The position numbers and the translations under genes are program-made. This document shows positions 1 through 6,069 of a stretch of 22,316 nt of DNA, piece after piece. The DNA comes from RGIG8597 sp045133795 (GTDB lineage Bacteria > Spirochaetota > GWE2-31-10): the NCBI GenBank assembly GCA_045133795.1, contig JBGUUT010000083.1, forward strand, positions 1 through 22,316. The letters run 5' to 3'. The notes beneath the pieces are model-generated. The model was not told the DNA's origin, did no database searches, and saw only the letters and a program-made list of their open reading frames with translations. Every line of letters starts with the position of its first letter. The stretch's first letter is position 1.

Positions 1-180
1 CATTTGTTCCATTTAGCTCTCTTGGTATTTCCTATCGGAAATACTCCGTTCGTACGTTTCACGTACTCACCACAGCTGGAACACATCGTTCCATTTAGCT
101 GGAACACATCGTTCCATTTAGCTGGAACACACTGTTCCATTTAGCTGGAACACACTGTTCCATTTAGCTGGAACACATTT
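1..180. repeat. 23-bp tandem repeat array, each unit a small hairpin
   Basis: Four full 23-bp units start at 74, 97, 120 and 143, with a fifth partial unit at 166-180. A unit end (GTTCCATTTAGCT) also lies at 6-18, so the array probably continues to the left of the window. Each unit carries GGAAC...GTTCC (78-82/88-92, 101-105/111-115, 124-128/134-138, 147-151/157-161). Each GTTCC can also pair with the next GGAAC across ATTTAGCT, so two alternative hairpin registers exist. Units differ only in the loop (ACATC or ACACT). The 23-bp period is not a multiple of three and the frames hit stops, so this is not coding. There are no spacers, so it is not CRISPR. Confidence 0.9.
19..73. repeat. 55-bp hairpin-bearing insert in the tandem array
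   Basis: The insert interrupts the 23-bp array. AGCT stands on both sides (15-18 and 74-77), where an uninterrupted array would have one AGCT. It holds two perfect hairpins: GTATTTCC/GGAAATAC (25-32/37-44, 4-nt loop) and GTACGT/ACGTAC (52-57/61-66, 3-nt loop). Insertion of a tiny palindromic element with a 4-bp duplication is inferred. The AGCT copies could equally be remnants of two repeat units. Confidence 0.5.
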
Positions 181-211
181 ATGATAGGCTTACAGATTGG
201 TTAGAAAAAAT

Positions 212-240
212 CTGTTCCCTGAGCTTGTCGAAGGGAACAG
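212..240. repeat. REP-like palindrome with CTGAGCTTGTCGAAG core
   Basis: A perfect 9-bp stem (CTGTTCCCT 212-220 / AGGGAACAG 232-240) surrounds an 11-nt centre. The core CTGAGCTTGTCGAAG is, to my knowledge, a widespread bacterial intergenic palindrome of the REP type, often linked with REP-associated tyrosine transposases. No transposase is visible here. Confidence 0.7.
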
Positions 241-282
241 GAAGAGATGTTGCTGCTGTGTTACTGATAATTATTCAAATAT

Positions 283-302
283 CAAGGGACTTAAGTCCCT
301 TG
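283..302. repeat. 20-bp perfect palindrome, copy 1
   Basis: CAAGGGACTTAAGTCCCTTG is its own reverse complement. The same 20 bases form the centre of the 30-bp palindrome at 20875-20904, so this is a dispersed repeat. Confidence 0.85.
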
Positions 303-377
303 CCTGTTTAATGAGTTTCAGCCGACAGGTTTTATACCGGTCTGCTTTTTTTACGGCTTCCCAGCAATGCCGGCAAT

Positions 378-420
378 GGGGACAGACCTCTATACTAAAA
401 CAGAATAGAGGTCTGTCCCC
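378..420. repeat. 16-bp perfect inverted repeat, terminator-like
   Basis: The arms GGGGACAGACCTCTAT (378-393) and ATAGAGGTCTGTCCCC (405-420) pair perfectly around an 11-nt loop. TATTTTAT follows. It could act as a terminator for transcription entering serS from the left. The GGGGACAGACC arm resembles REP palindromes near RAYT transposases (from memory, not checked). Confidence 0.75.
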
Positions 421-468
421 TATTTTATAATAGTCCAAAACTTATTTAAAATGAGCAGTAATAAAGGC

Positions 469-497
469 TTTAAAATAAAAATGATTTAATGTATAAT
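469..497 (+). promoter_or_regulatory. Probable serS promoter
   Basis: A perfect -10 box TATAAT (492-497) lies 17 bp after TTTAAA (469-474, 4/6 match to the -35 consensus). It is about 33 bp upstream of the serS start, behind the inverted repeat at 378-420. Confidence 0.6.
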
Positions 498-529
498 CCC
501 TCGAAATTTACAGAATCAGGAGAACGAAA

Positions 530-1798
530 ATGTTAGATATAAAATTTGTTCGAGATAACATAGAAGAAGTTCAAAAAAATATTGAAAAAAGAAGCGTAAA
601 AGCAGACGCTCAATTAGTAGTTGATTTATACAAGAGAAAAAACGAATTGCAACTTGAAATCGACGAACTGCGAAAAGCACGTAACGACAACGCTGCAAAA
701 ATGAAGCAAAAACTTACAGACGACGAGCGTGCAAAATTAGTAGAAGAAGGAAAAACTCTCAAAGCTAAAATTGCAGAAATTGAAGAAGAAAGCAAAAAAA
801 TTGATAATCAATATTTTGAAGAAGCAATGAAATTGCCGAACATGACAGACCCTACTTCACCTATCGGCGGAGAAGAAGCAAGTATCGAAATCAAAAAAGT
901 AGGTACAATTCCTGAGTTTTCATTCCAGCCGAAAGACCACGTAACTCTCGGAGAAGAATTGGATATTATCGATTTCGATTCAGGTTCAGATGTTTCCGGA
1001 AATAAGTTTTATTATTTGAAAAATGAAGGTGCATTATTAGAACTTGCACTTGTACAATACGGTCTTAATTTCCTAGTTAAAAAAGGTTTTACTCCTTATT
1101 TAACTCCGGATATTGCAAAAGCTTCTATCCTTGAAGGTATCGGATTTAGTCCGAGAGGAGCGGAAACAAATATCTATTCTATAGAAAATACAGAACAGTG
1201 TTTAGTCGGTACAGCGGAAATCACACTCGGCGGTATTTACAGAAACAAAGTAATTGATGAAAACAATCTTCCAATCAGAATGGTAGGTTTCAGCCATTGT
1301 TTCAGAACTGAAGCCGGTGCAGCCGGACAAGCAACAAAAGGACTTTATCGTGTACATCAATTCAGTAAAGTTGAAATGTTTATCATCTGTCATCCTGAAA
1401 AATCAGTTGAAATGCTTGAGACTTTACGTGAAATTGAAGAAGAACTTTATCAATCATTAGGAATTCCTTATCACGTATTAAATATTGCTACAGGAGATTT
1501 AGGAAATCCTGCATATAAAAAATACGACCTTGAAGCTTGGATGCCGGGACGCGGAAGTTACGGAGAAATTACTTCTACATCAAACTGTACAGATTTTCAG
1601 TCTCGCCGCTTAAATATTAAGTTTAAAGACAAAGAAGGAAAAAGAACAATTGCACACATGTTAAACGGAACGGTTGTAGCTGTTCCTCGTGTAATTATTT
1701 CAATTCTCGAAAACTTCCAAAACGAAGACGGAAGCGTTACAATTCCGAAAGTTTTAGTTCCTTATACAGGATTTGAAAAAATCGAAAGAAAGAAATAA
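530..1798 (+). CDS. serS: Seryl-tRNA synthetase
   Basis: SerRS charges tRNA-Ser with serine in the cytoplasm. The 422-aa length is normal for the bacterial enzyme. Residues 1 to about 105 are the charged, helical tRNA-binding arm (coiled coil). The class II catalytic core follows: the GTAE serine-binding motif at 227-230, motif 2 beginning FRTEAGAAG at 258, the GRGSYGE...STSNCTDFQSRR segment from about 340, and motif 3 NGTVVAVPR at 379-387. The ATG at 530 is preceded by AGGAG (518-522), 7 nt away. The gene stands alone, with its own promoter upstream and a hairpin terminator shared with the convergent ferritin-like gene downstream. Nothing is broken or unusual. Confidence 0.98.
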   Translation: MLDIKFVRDNIEEVQKNIEKRSVKADAQLVVDLYKRKNELQLEIDELRKARNDNAAKMKQKLTDDERAKLVEEGKTLKAKIAEIEEESKKIDNQYFEEAMKLPNMTDPTSPIGGEEASIEIKKVGTIPEFSFQPKDHVTLGEELDIIDFDSGSDVSGNKFYYLKNEGALLELALVQYGLNFLVKKGFTPYLTPDIAKASILEGIGFSPRGAETNIYSIENTEQCLVGTAEITLGGIYRNKVIDENNLPIRMVGFSHCFRTEAGAAGQATKGLYRVHQFSKVEMFIICHPEKSVEMLETLREIEEELYQSLGIPYHVLNIATGDLGNPAYKKYDLEAWMPGRGSYGEITSTSNCTDFQSRRLNIKFKDKEGKRTIAHMLNGTVVAVPRVIISILENFQNEDGSVTIPKVLVPYTGFEKIERKK

Positions 1799-1806
1799 TT
1801 TATTAT

Positions 1807-1854
1807 AAAAAAGCAGTCTTAATACATTTTATAATGTTTAAAGACTGCTTTTTT
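1807..1854. terminator. Bidirectional terminator between serS and the ferritin-like gene
   Basis: AAGCAGTCTT (1811-1820) pairs with AAGACTGCTT (1841-1850). An inner stem ACATT/AATGT (1824-1828/1833-1837) closes the loop. A-runs on the left and T-runs on the right give a U tract on either strand, which suits convergent genes. Confidence 0.9.
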
Positions 1855-1882
1855 ATTCTTACCAAATTCTTCTTTCAATCCT

Positions 1883-2329
1883 CTACAATTTTTTTTGTTC
1901 TGCCTCTAGCGGAAAATTATTAAAACGTTCTTTATCTACCAATTTTTTATAAATAAAATCAGCAATAAACAAAACTGTCTCATGGTCATTAATTTCTTTC
2001 GCTAAATCATATATTTCATTAATAGACAAATTATTATCTTGCTCTTTCAAAAGTGAAAGCTTCATCGGATCCATAAAATCATTAAAATGATTAGAATATT
2101 TTTCTTTTGCCGTATTGTCGATATTTATTTTTTCACCATGTTCAAACAAATATTCAATAAAAAGTTTAGCATGTTTTAGTTTTTGCTGAAATAATAAATT
2201 AAACCACGCTCCGAATCCGGAAATATCCCTTGCATTGTAATAATTACTAATATCCAAATAAAGATAAGCAGATTGAAATTCCTTATTGATTTGTTGATTT
2301 AGTTTTTCTGTAATTTTCGCATTAAGCAT
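1883..2329 (-). CDS. ftn: Ferritin-like protein with a degenerate ferroxidase centre
   Basis: The 148-aa protein aligns without gaps to the N-terminal half of bacterial ferritins (INKEFQSAYLYLDIS, then a helix ending LKHAKLFIEYL). Ferritins store iron in 24-mer shells after oxidising Fe(II) at a diiron site. By E. coli FtnA numbering E17 and H53 are kept, and the helix-C Glu is present as E96. E49 is Q49, E50 is K50, and the E126/Q127 pair is K128/K129. E130 is D132. Loss of E50 to Lys parallels the catalytically inactive animal ferritin L chain (E62K). The protein is slightly shorter than usual (about 165 aa), with a curtailed C-terminal helix. It may be a storage or nucleation subunit, or have another role. 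The start has AGAGG about 6 nt upstream. It is divergent from serA across a short region with a dyad. Confidence 0.88.
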   Translation of the reverse strand: MLNAKITEKLNQQINKEFQSAYLYLDISNYYNARDISGFGAWFNLLFQQKLKHAKLFIEYLFEHGEKINIDNTAKEKYSNHFNDFMDPMKLSLLKEQDNNLSINEIYDLAKEINDHETVLFIADFIYKKLVDKERFNNFPLEAEQKKL

Positions 2330-2358
2330 ATATACCTCTACCTACACTAAGTTTACAT

Positions 2359-2387
2359 AAAATACAAACGCCTTTAAGGTTAATCAA
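2359..2387 (-). promoter_or_regulatory. Probable promoter of the ferritin-like gene
   Basis: On the minus strand, TTGATT (2382-2387) and TATTTT (2359-2364) are separated by 17 bp, each with 4/6 consensus matches. The start codon is about 30 bp downstream. Confidence 0.5.
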
Positions 2388-2396
2388 CTTTTTTTT

Positions 2397-2418
2397 ATAA
2401 GAAATTTCATTTTCTTAT
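2397..2418. promoter_or_regulatory. 22-bp dyad between divergent promoters, candidate operator
   Basis: ATAAGAAA (2397-2404) and TTTCTTAT (2411-2418) are perfect inverted repeats around a 6-bp centre. The dyad lies between the ferritin -35 box (2382-2387) and the serA -35 box (2424-2429). That suits a regulator acting on one or both genes. An iron- or peroxide-responsive repressor is only a guess from the ferritin neighbour. Confidence 0.4.
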
Positions 2419-2423
2419 CTACA

Positions 2424-2452
2424 TTGACTAATATTGTTTTTTTTGCTACAAA
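2424..2452 (+). promoter_or_regulatory. Probable serA promoter
   Basis: TTGACT (2424-2429, 5/6) is followed after 17 bp by TACAAA (2447-2452, 4/6). It is about 50 bp upstream of the serA start. Confidence 0.55.
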
Positions 2453-2501
2453 ATGCCGTTTTTTCTTGAAAAAACATTAAATAAAAATGGAGGATATTAT
2501 T

Positions 2502-3425
2502 ATGGCAAAAGTTTTAGTAGCTACAGAAAAGCCTTTTGCAAAAGTAGCAGTAGACGGAATTAAAAAAGTAATCGATGATGCAGGATTCGAACTGGTACTT
2601 CTAGAAAAATATACAGATAAAAAACAACTTTTAGATGCAGTTGCAGATGTTGACGCAGTGATTATCCGCAGTGATATTGTTGATGCTGAAGTTTTGGCTG
2701 CCGGAAAGAATCTTAAAATCGTAGTTCGTGCCGGTGCAGGTTATGACAATGTAGACCTTGATTCTGCAACAAAAAACAATGTATGTGTTATGAATACTCC
2801 GGGACAAAACTCAAATGCAGTAGCTGAACTTGCATTCGGGATGATGGTTTACGCTGTAAGAAATTTCTACAACGGAACTTCCGGAACTGAATTAAAAGAT
2901 AAAAAATTGGGAATCCACGCTTACGGTAACGTTGGTAAAAATGTTGCTCGTATCGCTAAAGGTTTCGGTATGGATATTTACGCTTACGATGCATTCTGCC
3001 CTGCAAATGTAATCGAAGCTGACGGAGTTAAAGTTGTTGCTTCTGCTGAAGAATTGTACAAAACATGTGATGTTGTTTCTTTACACATTCCTGCTACAGA
3101 TGAAACTAAAAATTCTATCAACTATGAATTATTATCAAAAATGCCTGCCGGAGCTATGCTTGTAAATACAGCAAGAAAAGAAGTTATTAATGAAGCTGAC
3201 ATGGTTAAATTAATGACTGAACGTGCAGATTTTAAATATGTTACAGATATTCCTCCTGCAAACAACGCAGAAATGACAGAAAAGTTTGCCGGAAGATACT
3301 TCTCTACTCCTAAAAAAATGGGAGCTCAAACTGCAGAAGCAAATATTAATGCCGGTATTGCTGCAGCAAATCAAATTGTTGATTTTATCAAAAACGGTAA
3401 TGAAAAATTCCGTGTTAATAAATAA
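2502..3425 (+). CDS. serA: D-3-phosphoglycerate dehydrogenase, short Lys-type
   Basis: Predicted to oxidise 3-phosphoglycerate to 3-phosphohydroxypyruvate with NAD, the first step of serine synthesis. The 307-aa chain has the D-2-hydroxyacid dehydrogenase fold and no C-terminal ACT or ASB domain, so classical serine feedback is unlikely. The nucleotide-binding loop is GIHAYGNVG (137-145). The catalytic Arg is R225 in NTARKEV. The usual catalytic His of the PHxGA motif is replaced: the segment reads TPKKMGAQT (269-277), with K271/K272. The usual Glu of the DVFxxEP motif is also missing (TDIPPAN). A Lys-for-His subgroup is known from Bacteroides and Entamoeba, so the replacement may be normal. 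The ATG at 2487 opens the frame, but GGAGG (2489-2493) sits inside that extension and points to 2502. Confidence 0.92.
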   Translation: MAKVLVATEKPFAKVAVDGIKKVIDDAGFELVLLEKYTDKKQLLDAVADVDAVIIRSDIVDAEVLAAGKNLKIVVRAGAGYDNVDLDSATKNNVCVMNTPGQNSNAVAELAFGMMVYAVRNFYNGTSGTELKDKKLGIHAYGNVGKNVARIAKGFGMDIYAYDAFCPANVIEADGVKVVASAEELYKTCDVVSLHIPATDETKNSINYELLSKMPAGAMLVNTARKEVINEADMVKLMTERADFKYVTDIPPANNAEMTEKFAGRYFSTPKKMGAQTAEANINAGIAAANQIVDFIKNGNEKFRVNK

Positions 3426-3444
3426 TCTTTGATTTACTTACAAG

Positions 3445-3478
3445 AGCGAGTTTGGTAACTTACCGACTCGCTTTTTTT
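3445..3478 (+). terminator. serA terminator
   Basis: AGCGAGT (3445-3451) pairs with ACTCGCT (3466-3472). GGTAA/TTACC can extend the pairing inward. A run of seven T follows. Confidence 0.88.
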
Positions 3479-3550
3479 ATTTTATCCCGGCTTTATTTAT
3501 ATTAACGTAGTAGAGACATTTATATTAGCTTATGTTCGATGTTTACTAAA

Positions 3551-3615
3551 TGTCATTCCGAACTTGTTTCGGAATCTCTTTTTTCCGGGGCTGCTGAAAC
3601 GAGTTCGGCATGACA
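3551..3615. repeat. Long imperfect palindromic intergenic repeat
   Basis: A 22-nt arm (3551-3572, TGTCATTCCGAACTTG...) pairs with 3594-3615 with one mismatch and two G-U pairs across a 21-nt loop. It resembles the dispersed TGTCATTCCGAA...TTCGGxATGACA intergenic repeats of many bacteria. It is the main content of the 320-bp gap between serA and metG. The rest (3479-3550, 3616-3699) shows no gene, only a small GCGAC/GTCGC hairpin at 3640-3652. Confidence 0.8.
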
Positions 3616-3699
3616 AGAACGGAATGGAAAGGTTTTGAGGCGACTTGGTCGCAAAAAAGGTCTTAAAACTGCAAAGGTTTATAAAGTTTTGTCCATTAC

Positions 3700-3733
3700 A
3701 AAAAAAAGGTCGGCAAAATACCGACCTATTTTT
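3700..3733 (-). terminator. metG terminator
   Basis: On the minus strand AGGTCGG (3727-3721) pairs with CCGACCT (3713-3707) over a 7-nt loop, then a U tract from the A-run at 3700-3706. A T-run on the other side could make it work in both directions. Confidence 0.88.
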
Positions 3734-3745
3734 TATCAACTGCAA

Positions 3746-5902
3746 TTAACAAATCTTTCCGTTTACAACTTTTTCCAATTTCACGGCTTTTCCGGCTGCC
3801 ATTAAAGCTTTTCCGTTGTATTCCGCCTGATTTGCTTTTACTTCAAGCACAACAGAGAAGAAATCATCAATTGTGATTTCATTTTTGTTCGGTTCAGAAC
3901 CTTCAATAGTAACCCACTCGCCCGGTTCACAATCAGGAGAAACAATTTCAACAGTTCCGGCTTCATCTTCCGCTGCCAAAACCATTCCCTCGCTCATTAC
4001 ACCACGCAATTTTGCAGCCTTTAGATTATATGCTACAACTACATTTTTTCCTTTCAATTCTTCTTCAGTAAAATAAGGAACTAAACCGGAAACAATTTGG
4101 CGAATCTCACCGTTACCCATATCAATTTTTTCTACATACAATTTATCCGCTTTAGGATGACGTTCAATCTCTATAATCTTTCCAACTTTCAACGCTAATT
4201 TATCAAATTCTGTCATATTATCCCCTTTTTGTGTTTGTTTACCGGAAAAACGCTCTCTTAACTCTTCGATTTGTTCTTTTTCCAATTTCTTGAACAAAAC
4301 TTCCGGTGCATTTATTTTTAAGCCGTTACATTTTTCATAATTTCCGATATTTTCAATCTTCAATTCTTCCAAAGTCTGATTAATGCTTCCGAAATATTTT
4401 TCTACGGCTGTAGGAATATAAGGATATAACAAAATCGAAATATCACGAACAAAACCAAACAATCCGCCGATTACAGCTGCACACTTTTCTTTATCTTCCT
4501 TAATTAAACGCCACGGTTCATTATCTTGAAAGAATTTATTTCCGCCGCTGCACAAATCTAAAATATCAAGAAGAGCCTTCTTCAATTCTACTGCTTCAAA
4601 ATCAGCCAATATAGTTTTTATTTTTTCATCAAAATTTGTTGCCTCAAAAACAGAACCTACGCCTTTTTTAAATTCAGGAACCTCAGCATCAAAAAACTTA
4701 TTTATAAATTGAAGGACACGATTTACCAAGTTTCCGTAATTCGCAATTATTTCTCCGTTTGCTTTTTCCATAAAGTCATTCCAGAAAAATTGTGTATCAT
4801 TTTTTTCCGGACGAATTCGCAATAAATAATAACGATACAAATCTGACTCTATACCGGAGTCTTTCGCATGGTCACCGAAAATTCCCGTTCCGCGACTTTT
4901 TGAGAATTTCAAATCCTCATAATTCAAATATTCCGTAGAACTCAACGTTGCAAGTTTTGTCCAATTATCGCCAGTTCCCAAAAGTGATGCCGGGAATAAA
5001 ACCGTATGGAACGGAATATTATCTTTTCCCATAAACTGGTAAAGTTTTACATTATCCTGGTCTTTCCACCATTTTTCCCAATCTTTGCAATTATGAGCTG
5101 TAATGGAAATATAACCGATAGGTGCATCAAACCATACATAAAAAACCTTATTCTCAAAACCTTCAAGCGGAACCGGAACTCCCCAAGATAAATCACGTGT
5201 TATACAACGTTTTTTTAGTCCCTGCTCCAACCAACCTTGAGTAATTTTTACTGCATTATTTGACCAATTTACAGACTCTTTTGCTATCCACGCTTCCAAT
5301 TGCGGTTTCAATTTTTCCAAATCTAAAAATAAATGTTTTGTTTCCTTAAATACCGGAGTATCACCGCAAGTAGAACAACGCGGATTTTTTAAATCTGAAG
5401 GGTCCAACAATTTACCGCAACTTTCGCATTGGTCGCCTCGTGCCATTTCATAACCGCAATGCGGACAAGTTCCTTCTATATATCTGTCCGGTAAAAACAT
5501 TTGACATTTTTCACAATAAGGTTGAGTTTGCAATTCCTCTGTTATGTAACCTTGTTCATATAATCTGCGAAAAATCGATTGTACGATTTCAGTTTGTTCT
5601 TCATCCGAAGTCCGTCCGAAAGAATCAAAATCAATATGAAACCAATCATAGATTTCCTTGTGAATTTTATGATATTTATCACAAATTTCACGCGGTGAAA
5701 GTCCCTCCTGTTTTGCTTTTGTTACGGTTGTAGTTCCGTACTCATCTGTTCCGCAAACAAACATTGTTTCATAACCGGCAATTCTGCAATATTTAGCAAA
5801 AACATCTGCTGACAATACACATCCGATAATGTTTCCCAAATGAGGAACATTATTAACATAAGGCAACGCAGACGTTATCAAAATCTTCTTTTTTTCTGAC
5901 AT
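3746..5902 (-). CDS. metG: Methionyl-tRNA synthetase
   Basis: MetRS charges initiator and elongator tRNA-Met. The 718-aa chain has all parts of the long bacterial form: the HIGH-type motif HLGN at 21-24, a zinc region with two pairs of CxxC knuckles at about 130-185 (CEKC, CPHC, CESC, CSTC), the KMSKS-type loop as KFSKS near residue 347, an alpha-helical anticodon-binding domain, and a C-terminal EMAP/Trbp111-like OB domain of about 105 residues starting FDKLALKVGKI. The frame is open to 6025, but GGGAGG (5916-5911) lies inside the extension, 8 nt before the ATG at 5902. The sequence upstream of that ATG does not look like protein. No T-box or SAM riboswitch was seen upstream. The gene is monocistronic and divergent from the 6070 gene. 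Confidence 0.97.
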   Translation of the reverse strand: MSEKKKILITSALPYVNNVPHLGNIIGCVLSADVFAKYCRIAGYETMFVCGTDEYGTTTVTKAKQEGLSPREICDKYHKIHKEIYDWFHIDFDSFGRTSDEEQTEIVQSIFRRLYEQGYITEELQTQPYCEKCQMFLPDRYIEGTCPHCGYEMARGDQCESCGKLLDPSDLKNPRCSTCGDTPVFKETKHLFLDLEKLKPQLEAWIAKESVNWSNNAVKITQGWLEQGLKKRCITRDLSWGVPVPLEGFENKVFYVWFDAPIGYISITAHNCKDWEKWWKDQDNVKLYQFMGKDNIPFHTVLFPASLLGTGDNWTKLATLSSTEYLNYEDLKFSKSRGTGIFGDHAKDSGIESDLYRYYLLRIRPEKNDTQFFWNDFMEKANGEIIANYGNLVNRVLQFINKFFDAEVPEFKKGVGSVFEATNFDEKIKTILADFEAVELKKALLDILDLCSGGNKFFQDNEPWRLIKEDKEKCAAVIGGLFGFVRDISILLYPYIPTAVEKYFGSINQTLEELKIENIGNYEKCNGLKINAPEVLFKKLEKEQIEELRERFSGKQTQKGDNMTEFDKLALKVGKIIEIERHPKADKLYVEKIDMGNGEIRQIVSGLVPYFTEEELKGKNVVVAYNLKAAKLRGVMSEGMVLAAEDEAGTVEIVSPDCEPGEWVTIEGSEPNKNEITIDDFFSVVLEVKANQAEYNGKALMAAGKAVKLEKVVNGKIC

Positions 5903-6069
5903 GATTTTTTCCTCCCATGACATTTTTACGTTTGAATAAATATTCCTTTTAATACCCCTTTTTCGTAAAGAAAAAAAGCTATTTTTCAATATTACCAAAA
6001 AAAACTGCAGATAATAAAACTTCATCTGTAAAGTAAATAATCACAACTCGATTTCCGATATACAAACTT

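Noticed and set aside
74..180. Possible CRISPR array
   Set aside because: The 23-bp units are contiguous with no spacers and there are no cas genes.
197..430. 77-codon plus-strand frame in the repeat tract
   Set aside because: It translates three palindromes (the LFPELVEG part comes from the CTGAGCTTGTCGAAG repeat), has no ribosome binding site and has no protein-like composition.
3530..3745. 71-codon minus-strand frame
   Set aside because: It reads through the imperfect palindrome and the metG terminator, so it is an intergenic artefact.
5903..6025. N-terminal extension of metG by 41 residues
   Set aside because: It contains the strong GGGAGG ribosome binding site for the ATG at 5902, and the residues do not resemble MetRS.
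5903..6069. Riboswitch or T-box ahead of metG (also looked for ahead of serA, serS and cysE)
   Set aside because: No T-box, SAM or other known conserved leader elements were seen, and the leaders are short.
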